DNA of 64,000 nucleotides, from NCBI GenBank assembly GCA_045654025.1, contig JAZOMO010000044.1, positions 21,466 through 85,465 on the forward strand. The letters run 5' to 3'. How positions within the stretch are numbered: position 1 is the first letter of the stretch; every line of letters starts with the position of its first letter. This document shows, piece by piece, positions 26,517 to 34,198 of the stretch. This DNA comes from Scatosoma sp045654025 (GTDB lineage Bacteria; Bacillota; Clostridia; Christensenellales; Borkfalkiaceae). Made by a program: the position numbers and the translations under genes. A model generated the notes under the pieces. It was not told the origin of the DNA and ran no database searches. It saw only the letters and a program-made list of their open reading frames with translations.

Positions 26517-27596
26517 ATGGACGAACAAATGGAATACGCAGAAATGTTGGAAATCCCCGTATCTACGATAGAGGTAAAAAAGAAGAGAGGACGCAAACCG
26601 AAAAAAACACAGAATTTAAAGGAAGAGGTAATCAGCAAGGTCAACGAGGATAACAAGATGACGAAAGCAACACACGGACGAAAGCCGTCGGCAAACAAGA
26701 CCACAACCGTCAATCCTACGGATGCGTCGACCCCTTCGCACTTCAACACAACAAACACAGAGGAGCCTACTATTACCATGCAAACAAACAATCTGCAGCA
26801 AAATCACCCCATCGATGAGGCGTTGCCTTCCCCTGTAATAGAGGAGAGCATCCCCGTCGCAATCCCCCGAAGAAAAAAGCGTCCTTACTTTGCGCGGATG
26901 TTCGGCAAAGAGGCAAACGAATGGGAATACGATAATATAGATACCCCCGCGCAAAAAACGTCTTCTAAAAAGCGCCCCGAGGATATTTCCTCCACAGACG
27001 AACCCGAAGATAGTTTGCCTATCTATAACTACGGCTTATATGATGAGGAAGAAAATAGCGCGCAAAAAAGACGAGCAAAACGCAACGCCCTGATTGTTGG
27101 CATTGAATTTGCGGCTTGCTTTGCCCTGTGTCTTGGTATCTTTTTGACCAACGTGTTTATGCCAAACAGCGCAATCAATACCTTCTTCCGTTCGCTCAGC
27201 GAAACCAAGCAGACGGATACGCGTACTTATGCGGATTTTAAGCTTTCGTCCATTCTCTCTGAGGAAGATGCGGAACTGACCCTCTCCCCTTCGGGGATTT
27301 TATCCTTCCAAGAGGCAGGTTGCGTGTACCCTGCCGTGGATGGAACAGTGGAAACGGTGGTGCAAAATAACGACGGGACTTGGACAATAAAAATTGCCCA
27401 CTCTGACACTTTCTCGGAGATTGTCAGCGGTCTGTCCTACGCCGCCTGCTCGGTGGGTAGCGTTGTAAAGAGCAATATCCCCATAGGGTACAGCGACGGG
27501 AACGCCGAAGTGCAGGTATCGATGTACGAGGCAGGGGCGTTGCTCAACTGCTTTATCTTGACGGACAATGGCGAGCTTGTCTGGGCGGAAGAATAA
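26517..27596 (+). CDS. SpoIVFA-like membrane protein with N-terminal AT-hook-like motif
   Basis: A 359-residue protein with a long, charged, low-complexity N-terminal half, one transmembrane helix (191-213) and a C-terminal beta-rich domain resembling degenerate LytM/M23 domains (SGILSFQEAGCVYPAVDGTVETV, then TIKIAHSDTF). It overlaps spoIVFB by 29 bp, as expected for SpoIVFA, the membrane partner that holds the SpoIVFB protease inactive in the mother cell until a forespore signal arrives. Unusually, residues 21-30 (KKKRGRKPKK) match an AT-hook DNA-binding core, and HGRKPS at 53-58 is a weaker second copy. The SpoIVFA assignment rests on context and layout. Confidence 0.65.
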   Translation: MDEQMEYAEMLEIPVSTIEVKKKRGRKPKKTQNLKEEVISKVNEDNKMTKATHGRKPSANKTTTVNPTDASTPSHFNTTNTEEPTITMQTNNLQQNHPIDEALPSPVIEESIPVAIPRRKKRPYFARMFGKEANEWEYDNIDTPAQKTSSKKRPEDISSTDEPEDSLPIYNYGLYDEEENSAQKRRAKRNALIVGIEFAACFALCLGIFLTNVFMPNSAINTFFRSLSETKQTDTRTYADFKLSSILSEEDAELTLSPSGILSFQEAGCVYPAVDGTVETVVQNNDGTWTIKIAHSDTFSEIVSGLSYAACSVGSVVKSNIPIGYSDGNAEVQVSMYEAGALLNCFILTDNGELVWAEE

Positions 27597-28497
27597 GACG
27601 AAAAGCGGCAAACGCCGCTTTTCCTTGTTTTACGGGCGATTGCGTATCCACCCACTATTCCTGCTGTTAGGCTTGTGGAGTACGCTCGCCGGGGAATTCG
27701 CCGTGTTTTTTTGTTCGGTCGTCTGCGCCGTCCTACACGAACTCGCCCACGCCGCGCAGGCGGCAAAGCTTGGGTATGCTGCAAAACAGCTATTGCTTAT
27801 GCCTTACGGAGCGGCAATCCACATAGAGATTGAGGACGCCTCTGCAAAAGACGAACTTGCCGTCGCATTAGCCGGCCCCTTGTTTAATCTGTTCATCGCC
27901 GCCCTCTTTTTGGCGATGTGGTGGTGCTTTCCGTCTACCTACCCATACACGGAAACCGCCTTTTACACCTCGCTGTCCTTGGGGCTTTGCAACCTCATTC
28001 CTGCGCCGCCTTTGGACGGCGGTAGGGTGCTTTATTGCGCTGTTTATTCTCTGTTCGCTAAATACCTGCCCCCTATAAAAGCTAAAAAATGGACGAAAAT
28101 TGTCTGTAAAATCAGTACTGCTGTCTTTTGCGTAGTCGGGATTATCCTTTCTATTTTTTCCGCAATCCACGGTGGGTTCAACCTGTCCTTGGCGGTGTTT
28201 AGCGCATTTCTTTTGCTTTCTCTTTTTGAAAGGGAAGAGCCGCAATATTATAAACTGGACTTTTCCGACCGCCGAGCCTTTGAGAGAGGTACGCCCATTT
28301 TACACGTTGCCGTCTCCCCACAATGTACGATCAAAAAAGCGCTCACCTTTCTTTGCGTTGACCGCTATCTCATCTTAGACGTGTACGACGAGCAAGAACG
28401 ATTTTTAGGGAGTATCACACAAACCCAGCTATCCAACTTTTTTCAAAGAAATTACCTTTTTACCCCGATTGCAGAGTATTTTTCCGATTTTTTGTGA
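27568..28497 (+). CDS. spoIVFB: Site-2 protease, SpoIVFB-like (M50 family)
   Basis: A 309-residue intramembrane metalloprotease. The zinc site is HELAH at 57-61 with the third ligand in LDGGRVL (D150). A C-terminal domain (about 235-309) resembles a partial CBS module, as in SpoIVFB. SpoIVFB cleaves pro-sigma-K in the mother-cell membrane. Gene order SpoIVFA, SpoIVFB, (rng), rplU, rpmA agrees with Firmicutes synteny. Confidence 0.88.
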   Translation: MASLSGRKNKTKSGKRRFSLFYGRLRIHPLFLLLGLWSTLAGEFAVFFCSVVCAVLHELAHAAQAAKLGYAAKQLLLMPYGAAIHIEIEDASAKDELAVALAGPLFNLFIAALFLAMWWCFPSTYPYTETAFYTSLSLGLCNLIPAPPLDGGRVLYCAVYSLFAKYLPPIKAKKWTKIVCKISTAVFCVVGIILSIFSAIHGGFNLSLAVFSAFLLLSLFEREEPQYYKLDFSDRRAFERGTPILHVAVSPQCTIKKALTFLCVDRYLILDVYDEQERFLGSITQTQLSNFFQRNYLFTPIAEYFSDFL

Positions 28498-28527
28498 AAA
28501 AGTGGGCGTATTTTTTGCGAAAACCCC

Positions 28528-28556
28528 TTGAATCACATGGAAATATATGGTATACT
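28528..28556 (+). promoter_or_regulatory. Sigma-A promoter of rng
   Basis: TTGAAT (28528-28533), 17 bp, TATACT (28551-28556), giving a leader of about 107 nt before the ATG at 28671. It would allow vegetative expression independent of the sporulation genes upstream. Confidence 0.7.
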
Positions 28557-28670
28557 GGCTGAGGTTTGTCGCTCTTCACCAGATAAAAGCGGCAAGCTTA
28601 AACCCAAAAAGTGCTTGGACGCAGTTCGTTTTACGCCCCTGCATGCTATAAATGCTTTGGAGCGTGTTTT

Positions 28671-30182
28671 ATGAAAAAGGAATGGTTTTTTGATCGATAC
28701 TGCGGCCAGCAATTCGTCGCCCTGTTAGAGGACGGCAAGGTCGTGGAATTTGAAAGCGAAAACGAAACGAACGGCAGTATTGTCGGCAACATCTACAAAG
28801 GAAAGGTTATGAACGTCGTTTCAGGTATGAACGCCGCCTTTGTGGACTGTGGCTTAGAAAGGAATTGTTATCTTTCCACCGACGAAACGTACGCTGACTG
28901 CGCGAAATACGACGGGCTTTTGGACGCCCCCGCCACCACGCCGTTATCAGGATTAAAGGAAGGGGACGAAATCATCGTCCAAGTCACCAAATCCCCGCGC
29001 GGCAATAAGGGGGCAAAGGTCACATCTCATCTTTCCTTCGTTGGAAAGCGGTTGATTTACCTGCCGCAGACTCTCTTTTTTGGGGTTTCCAGAAAAATCA
29101 CGGACGAGGCGCAACGGGAACGCCTAATGGCTGTGGCAGAATCCCTGCGCCAAAAGAACGAAAACGCAGGCTTTATTCTGCGCACGAAAGCCCCCTCAGC
29201 AACCCAAGAGGAGCTTGAGAAAGAAGCGGATTATCTTCGAAAATTATTCTCCCTTACCTCTCAAAAAGCAGTGGACGCCCCCGTCGGCGCACTATTATAC
29301 CAAGAAGAAGACCTCCCCGTTCGGGTGATGAGGGATAGCTTCGGCGACGAAATCACCGCGATGCACGTCGGTGATAAGGAGTTGTACGACAGGCTATCGC
29401 AGTTCATCGACGTCTTCGGTGAGATGGATAAGTATAAGCTTTGCTTATACTCTGGTGAACGTTCGATGTTTAGAGAGTACGGTATCTCTCAACTCGTATA
29501 CGACGCAACAAAGCCGCGTGTACCCTTGGAAGGGGGCGGCTCGCTGATTATCGACCACACGGAAGCGATGACGGTGGTAGACGTTAACTCCGGCAGCTTC
29601 GTTGGGGATAGCAATTTAGAGGAAACGGTGTTCGATGTCAATCTTCGGGCGGCAAAAGAGATTGCCCGTCAGGTCAGACTTCGCAATATCGGCGGCATCG
29701 TCGTCGTGGACTTTATTGATATGTTCAACGAAGAACATAAGCAAAAGGTCACCGAAACCTTACGCGAATACCTTGCCCAAGACAAGGCAAAATGCAACGT
29801 CTTGCCGATGAGCGAGCTCTGTATTACGCAATTCACCCGTAAACGGGTGGGCAAGGAGCTTGCCACCTCTCTAATCAAGCCCTGCCCCCATTGTCACGGC
29901 AACGGCGCGGTTCACAACGACTTGTTCATGATGACCAAACTGCGCGAAGATTTGCTCGATTGTTTCTTTGAGGGGTATCAATCCGCCGTTGTAGATTTAA
30001 ATGACGGTATGGCGAAGAAGATTTTGCAAGACAAAGTCTTTTCAAAAGAGCTGGAAACCAAGTGGAAAAGCAAGCGTATTTACCTTATTCCGCACAGAAC
30101 TTATAAGGAGCATACTTTCTTCGTCCGTGGCGAAAACGACCGTTTCCCTACTCTGCCCGAAAAGGCAATTTTGGTGGAATAA
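28671..30182 (+). CDS. rng: Ribonuclease G/E family endoribonuclease
   Basis: A 503-residue RNase G-type enzyme. An S1 domain (about 20-110, GNIYKGKVMNVV) is followed by the RNase H-like/DNase I-like catalytic core with TVVDVNSGSF and VVVDFIDM carrying the metal-binding aspartates, and the zinc-link CPHCHGNG. It has no RNase E-type scaffold tail. The ATG at 28671 has GGAG 8 nt upstream; an upstream GTG at 28611 lacks one. It cleaves single-stranded rRNA precursors and mRNA. Confidence 0.93.
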   Translation: MKKEWFFDRYCGQQFVALLEDGKVVEFESENETNGSIVGNIYKGKVMNVVSGMNAAFVDCGLERNCYLSTDETYADCAKYDGLLDAPATTPLSGLKEGDEIIVQVTKSPRGNKGAKVTSHLSFVGKRLIYLPQTLFFGVSRKITDEAQRERLMAVAESLRQKNENAGFILRTKAPSATQEELEKEADYLRKLFSLTSQKAVDAPVGALLYQEEDLPVRVMRDSFGDEITAMHVGDKELYDRLSQFIDVFGEMDKYKLCLYSGERSMFREYGISQLVYDATKPRVPLEGGGSLIIDHTEAMTVVDVNSGSFVGDSNLEETVFDVNLRAAKEIARQVRLRNIGGIVVVDFIDMFNEEHKQKVTETLREYLAQDKAKCNVLPMSELCITQFTRKRVGKELATSLIKPCPHCHGNGAVHNDLFMMTKLREDLLDCFFEGYQSAVVDLNDGMAKKILQDKVFSKELETKWKSKRIYLIPHRTYKEHTFFVRGENDRFPTLPEKAILVE

Positions 30183-30204
30183 GCCACGCTTATATCGTGT
30201 ATAC

Positions 30205-30236
30205 AAAAAGCAGAGCTTTTTGCTCTGCTTTTTTTC
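30205..30236. terminator. Bidirectional terminator between rng and a convergent gene
   Basis: AGCAGAGC (30209-30216) pairs with GCTCTGCT (30222-30229), with A and T runs on either side. Confidence 0.8.
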
Positions 30237-30686
30237 TTATAAAAATTCCTTTAAACGGCGTTCGTAATTTTCTTCTAAATCGATGAGCTCGGATAAGAGC
30301 TTTTCCACCTCGGGGTCGGGGTTAATCGGCAAATCTGTCTGCGTGGTTCTAAGGGAAGTAATCCCCATCACCGTGCCTCGAATCATCATTTCTGCGATAT
30401 GGTTTTTACTGCCGTCCATCATCGCGCTCATCTTAATCGAGCCCCACATCATCGCTTTTTTGAACACGCCCGGCTCTTTCAACTCCACCCCTTTATCTTT
30501 GGCGATTTTTGCCGCTTTCGAGCCGATTTCAGAATACCCCTCGTGCTGAGAGCGAAGCTCTTTGCTCATCCCCTCGTGATCCACTTCGGGCAAAATATCC
30601 TCGATGGACTGCATGGCGAGGTTTGTGTTGCGGTAGATTTCCGACAGAGCCTCTTCGCTCTTCTTGCGTTTGCAATCGTTTTCCAT
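30237..30686 (-). CDS. Uncharacterised helical cytoplasmic protein
   Basis: A 149-residue, entirely helical, charged protein with many methionines (KKAMMWGSIKMSAMMDG). The shape suggests a ferritin-like or four-helix bundle but no metal-ligand motif is clear. It is transcribed toward rng and away from rplU, as a single gene. Ribosome binding site GGAGG precedes the ATG. Confidence 0.55.
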   Translation of the reverse strand: MENDCKRKKSEEALSEIYRNTNLAMQSIEDILPEVDHEGMSKELRSQHEGYSEIGSKAAKIAKDKGVELKEPGVFKKAMMWGSIKMSAMMDGSKNHIAEMMIRGTVMGITSLRTTQTDLPINPDPEVEKLLSELIDLEENYERRLKEFL

Positions 30687-30767
30687 ATGCTTACCTCCGT
30701 TTTTCTTTAGTGTGCCTATTTTTCGTTAAAATTATACGATTTTTTTATAAAAAACAGATAAAAATGC

Positions 30768-30797
30768 TTGACTGAAAAATTGGGAGTGTGGTATAGT
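30768..30797 (+). promoter_or_regulatory. Sigma-A promoter of rplU-rpmA
   Basis: TTGACT (30768-30773), 18 bp, TATAGT (30792-30797), about 95 bp before the rplU ATG. Confidence 0.7.
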
Positions 30798-30804
30798 ATT
30801 AGTC

Positions 30805-30891
30805 GAGCCGATAGACACGGGCTTTTTAAGTGATGCAATTTTGCATCCGCCTGGGGGGACTTCGAGACTGGAAAGAGGAGGTAAAATCTGT
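30805..30891 (+). ncRNA. Putative L21 ribosomal-protein leader
   Basis: The rplU leader contains a perfect 7-bp hairpin (GATGCAA at 30832-30838, TTGCATC at 30841-30847), a weaker outer hairpin (AGCC/GGCT near 30807-30824) and a purine-rich segment ending in the GAGGAGG ribosome binding site. An autoregulatory L21 leader is known in Firmicutes; I place this one by position and structure, not by a covariance match. Confidence 0.4.
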
Positions 30892-31197
30892 ATGTACGCT
30901 ATCATCGATAACGGCAATAAGCAGTACAAGGTTGCAGAAGGCGACGTAATCCGTTTGGAAAAGCTCGCAGCTGCAGAAGGGGAAACCGTTTCCTTCAAAG
31001 TGCTGATGGTTGCTGATGAGTCCGGTATCAAAACGGGCGCGGAAGTAGAATCCGCAAAGGTGACCGCTACCGTCGTTGAACACGCTAAGGCAAAGAAGAT
31101 CATCGTCTTCAAGTACAAAGCGAAGAAGAACGAACGTAAAAAGCAGGGTCATAGACAGCCCTTCACCGCAGTGAAGATCGAAAAGATCGAACTCTAA
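30892..31197 (+). CDS. rplU: 50S ribosomal protein L21
   Basis: A 101-residue L21 (MYAIIDNGNKQYKVAEGD at the start; the conserved GHRQPFTAVKI at the end). The ATG at 30892 follows GAGGAGG. It is the first gene of the L21-L27 operon. An in-frame ATG-like start upstream was rejected because L21 proteins begin at MYAII. Confidence 0.97.
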   Translation: MYAIIDNGNKQYKVAEGDVIRLEKLAAAEGETVSFKVLMVADESGIKTGAEVESAKVTATVVEHAKAKKIIVFKYKAKKNERKKQGHRQPFTAVKIEKIEL

Positions 31198-31277
31198 TTT
31201 TTTAGGTTAGAGAAACCCACTGCACCCCGCTCTGCACGGCAGGGCATGAGAAAAAAGAATGAAAAGGAGAAGTAAAT

Positions 31278-31568
31278 ATGATTTTTATCCGTTTATTCGC
31301 TCATAAGAAAGGTACCGGTTCGACCCACAACGGACGCGACAGCGAAGCAAAACGCCTTGGCGTAAAGCGCGCTGACGGTCAGTTCGTTCTTGCAGGGAAC
31401 ATCCTCGTTCGCCAGAGAGGCACGAAGATTCACCCCGGCACTGGCGTAGGTATCGGTAAAGACGACACGCTGTTTGCTTTGGTAGACGGCACCGTTAGAT
31501 ACGAAAGATTGGGCAGAGATAAGAAACAGGCTTGCGTTTACCCCGTAGCCGAAGTTGTTGCTGAATAA
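31278..31568 (+). CDS. rpmA: 50S ribosomal protein L27 with Prp-type N-terminal extension
   Basis: A 96-residue L27. The mature start AHKKGTGSTHNGRDSE is preceded by MIFIRLF, the kind of short extension that the cysteine protease Prp removes in Firmicutes before L27 can function in the peptidyl transferase centre. In most Firmicutes prp (ysxB) lies between rplU and rpmA. Here the gap of 80 bp is too small for it. Confidence 0.97.
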   Translation: MIFIRLFAHKKGTGSTHNGRDSEAKRLGVKRADGQFVLAGNILVRQRGTKIHPGTGVGIGKDDTLFALVDGTVRYERLGRDKKQACVYPVAEVVAE

Positions 31569-31586
31569 TTTAGCGAAGTAAAACCA

Positions 31587-31617
31587 AACCCGACGAGAAC
31601 ACCTCGTCGGGTTTTTG
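31587..31617 (+). terminator. Intrinsic terminator of rplU-rpmA
   Basis: CCCGACGAG and CTCGTCGGG form a perfect stem around AACAC, followed by TTTTTG. It is 18 bp past the rpmA stop. Confidence 0.88.
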
Positions 31618-31648
31618 TTTCTTATCAAATTCTTCCAAGTGCTAATCT

Positions 31649-31858
31649 TTAATTTATTTTTACCGTCCTGCCTATTAACTCATCGAGAGAAATTCCATAG
31701 AAATCCGCTAAGACAACCAGTTTTTCAATCCCCGGCTCGCCTTTATTATTCTCCCAATGGCTAATCATTTGTTGGGACAAACCCGTTCTTTTAGATAACT
31801 CACTTTGAGATAAACCAGCCAATTCTCTTTGCGCTTTAAAATATTCTCCGTATTTCAT
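31649..31858 (-). CDS. XRE-family helix-turn-helix regulator
   Basis: A 69-residue single-domain regulator; residues 5-60 form a Cro/C1-type helix-turn-helix (GLSQSELSKRTGLSQQMISHWE). It is divergent from the DUF6809 gene at 31964 and the two share a control region with two near-identical 17-bp sites. The gene and its neighbour are more AT-rich than the flanking conserved genes, which hints at acquisition. It probably represses both promoters. Confidence 0.9.
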   Translation of the reverse strand: MKYGEYFKAQRELAGLSQSELSKRTGLSQQMISHWENNKGEPGIEKLVVLADFYGISLDELIGRTVKIN

Positions 31859-31877
31859 ACTTTTCCCCTTTTTTATT

Positions 31878-31933
31878 ATTATACAAAAATTTCTGTGGAA
31901 AGTCTTGACTTACAGATATTTCTGTGGTATACT
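31878..31933. promoter_or_regulatory. Divergent promoters with two operator copies
   Basis: Two 17-bp sites, TACAAAAATTTCTGTGG (31882-31898) and TACAGATATTTCTGTGG (31911-31927), are 29 bp apart and contain an imperfect palindrome ACAGA/TCTGT. The right copy exactly fills the 17-bp spacer between TTGACT (31905-31910) and TATACT (31928-31933) of the plus-strand promoter. The left copy covers the spacer of a minus-strand promoter with TATAAT (31883-31878) and a weak AAGACT -35. Binding would block both genes. Confidence 0.65.
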
Positions 31934-31963
31934 TCCATTGTCTATTTTATTTGGGAGAATGTT

Positions 31964-32251
31964 ATGAAATTAAAAACACCTATTTTGAGAATGTATTATG
32001 GGGAACTAATAAGCCCTGATTGTGTTGCTGTAAACACAAAAGAACATGAAGCATTTTTAGACGAACTCATAAAAACAGATGAAGAAATCCAAAAACTTCT
32101 AAAAAGGGATGATACTGTTTATGCTCTGTATAAAAAGGCTATGGATTGTTTAGGCGGAATGATGAGTGAGGAAGTTGCCGTTTATTATGCGGAAGGTTTC
32201 CGTGCAGGTATCTTGTTGGGTATGGATATAGCTGGTTACTTCGATAAATAA
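31964..32251 (+). CDS. DUF6809-like small protein
   Basis: A 95-residue protein resembling DUF6809 (LRMYYGELISPD at the start, a charged helical middle, and FRAGILLGMDI at the end). Function unknown. The ATG at 31964 has GGGAG 7 nt upstream; the reading frame extends upstream but through the promoter. It is paired with the divergent XRE gene, an arrangement seen for small accessory or mobile modules. Confidence 0.65.
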   Translation: MKLKTPILRMYYGELISPDCVAVNTKEHEAFLDELIKTDEEIQKLLKRDDTVYALYKKAMDCLGGMMSEEVAVYYAEGFRAGILLGMDIAGYFDK

Positions 32252-32265
32252 TTTTTTACAAAAAA

Positions 32266-33960
32266 TTATTCTTTCAAATATTCGCTATGGGGGTTGGGGG
32301 TGGCGAGGGCAGTTTTATAGTCGGTGTAGACGACGAAACCTGCTTTTGCCTTGGACGGCTTTTTGACAAACCGCTTTTCGCAGTAGTCCACGGGGATTTT
32401 ATCCCCCGCGCGCCCGTCTGAATAATACGCGCATATCTCAGCGGCGACTTTGATGACCTCGTCGGGGACTTTTTTGCCGTCCGCCACAATCAACACGTGG
32501 GACGAATGGTATTTTTGTGTGTGCAACCAAAGATCCTTGCCGTCTGCGCTACGCACCAGCCGATCGTTTTGCAGGTTGTTTCGCCCCGACAATATCGTAA
32601 ACCCACCGTAGGTGAATTCCCGATAGGGGGTGATGAGCTCCTTCTTTTTTACCCCTGCCTTTTCCTTGGGGGCTTTGAGAAGCCCAAGGGCAATCAGCTC
32701 CGCCTCAATTTCTTTTAAGTCCAGTGCCGCTTCCGCAAGCAATACGGACGACAGCACGCTGTTTGCATATCTCTCTTCCGCTTCCTCTTGGGCGAGGATC
32801 GGGGTCAAAATCTCCTGCGCGCGTTTTAATTTATTGTAGGTCTTAAAGTACCTCTGCGCGTTTTTTGTGGGGGGCAGGGTCGTATCTAAAGCGATTTTTA
32901 CCGTAGGACAACCCTCTTCGTACCAGTTTTCTAACACAACCTCTTTCGCGCCTTTTTCGATACGGTAAAGGTTGGCGGTCAGCAGTTCCCCTTTGATACG
33001 GTAGTCTTCCGCTTTTTTCGCTTCGGCAAGCCGTTCCAAGGTATCCTGCTTTTTCTTTCCAAGTTTTTTGAGTAGGGCGCGGATTGCACTCTCTAATTTG
33101 CGTTTTTTATCGGCAAAACCACGACGGCCCTCTTTGTCTGAATAGTAGCAATCCACAGCCTCTATGAGGCTGTCGCAAGGCGCGCCGCCCTCCACGGGAA
33201 ATGCGAAAAAGTCGGTTCTTTCCCCTGCCTTTTGTACAACGCAAGGGGCTGGCGCTAAACTATCGCAAGCCCACGCCAAAAGATCGGGCAACAGCAGGCG
33301 GGGGGCAGGCTGTTTTAAGATTTCTCTTGCCGTCGAGAGAGCGAATCCTGCAACGTTATCAAAGATAAACCCTGCTGTTTCCTCTTCGGAAACACTCTCT
33401 CGGTTGGCGCAAAAAGCAGTGTACCGATTCCGCACGGCGGCGGTATCGTAGGGCGATGCTTTATCCTGCGGATGAGGGTAGACAAACTGCGCCCCGGGGA
33501 ACAGCGGTCTGCCGTTCAAGGTGTCGAGGCTGGACGGCTTTAACGCCCCCAAAATCACCCCGTTTTCGGTGAGGGTGAGGTTGGAATACTTGCCCATAAT
33601 CTCTGCGTGCAATACCCTGTCGCATGAGGAGAAATCCCCCGTACAATGGACGGTGATTTCAATGATACGCTCGAACCCGTGTTGACGAACGGACAAAATC
33701 TCCCCACCTAAAAGGTGTTTTCGAAGCAACATACAGAAATTCGGGGCGACGGGCAGGGGCTCTTTTTCCGTTTTTGTCAAACAAACGCGCGCAAACGTCG
33801 CATTTGTAGAAAAAAGTAGTTTAACAACCTTACCTTTTGTGTATATATAGAGGGTAAGCTCGTCCTTCGAAGCTTGCGTAACTTTGTTAATTTTTCCGTG
33901 GACAAGCGTCTCGTTTAATTCTACGGCGAGCCGTTTTAGATGAAATGCGTCTAAAGGCAT
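32266..33960 (-). CDS. rqcH: Ribosome quality-control factor RqcH (NFACT family)
   Basis: A 564-residue NFACT protein. The N-terminal NFACT-N domain (MPLDAFHLKRLAVELNETL), helix-hairpin-helix and coiled-coil middle (about 280-420) and C-terminal NFACT-R domain (FTILSGRNNLQNDRL, DLWLHTQKYHSSHVLI) are all present. It adds C-terminal alanine tails to stalled nascent chains on 50S subunits. It was formerly annotated as fibronectin-binding protein FbpA/YloA. Confidence 0.93.
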   Translation of the reverse strand: MPLDAFHLKRLAVELNETLVHGKINKVTQASKDELTLYIYTKGKVVKLLFSTNATFARVCLTKTEKEPLPVAPNFCMLLRKHLLGGEILSVRQHGFERIIEITVHCTGDFSSCDRVLHAEIMGKYSNLTLTENGVILGALKPSSLDTLNGRPLFPGAQFVYPHPQDKASPYDTAAVRNRYTAFCANRESVSEEETAGFIFDNVAGFALSTAREILKQPAPRLLLPDLLAWACDSLAPAPCVVQKAGERTDFFAFPVEGGAPCDSLIEAVDCYYSDKEGRRGFADKKRKLESAIRALLKKLGKKKQDTLERLAEAKKAEDYRIKGELLTANLYRIEKGAKEVVLENWYEEGCPTVKIALDTTLPPTKNAQRYFKTYNKLKRAQEILTPILAQEEAEERYANSVLSSVLLAEAALDLKEIEAELIALGLLKAPKEKAGVKKKELITPYREFTYGGFTILSGRNNLQNDRLVRSADGKDLWLHTQKYHSSHVLIVADGKKVPDEVIKVAAEICAYYSDGRAGDKIPVDYCEKRFVKKPSKAKAGFVVYTDYKTALATPNPHSEYLKE

Positions 33961-34198
33961 ACAATTTCCTTTGCAAACATTTTGCGTGGTCTTTTTTATA
34001 AATTATACCGCAAATTTTGAAAATTGTAAATAAAAACGCTTTCTTTTTACAAAGAAATGTGTTAAAATATAGCTTGCTCGACCGTTGACTGACACCAAAA
34101 ACCCTTTTTGAAGTTCAGAAATAAGTAAAGCAAGGTGCAACGCAGAGATGCGCCGTTTATAAAATCAAAAAATAATTGTTATTTTTAGGAGTACAAAC

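Noticed and set aside
31198..31277. A hidden short prp gene between rplU and rpmA
   Set aside because: 80 bp cannot encode the roughly 110-residue protease in any frame.
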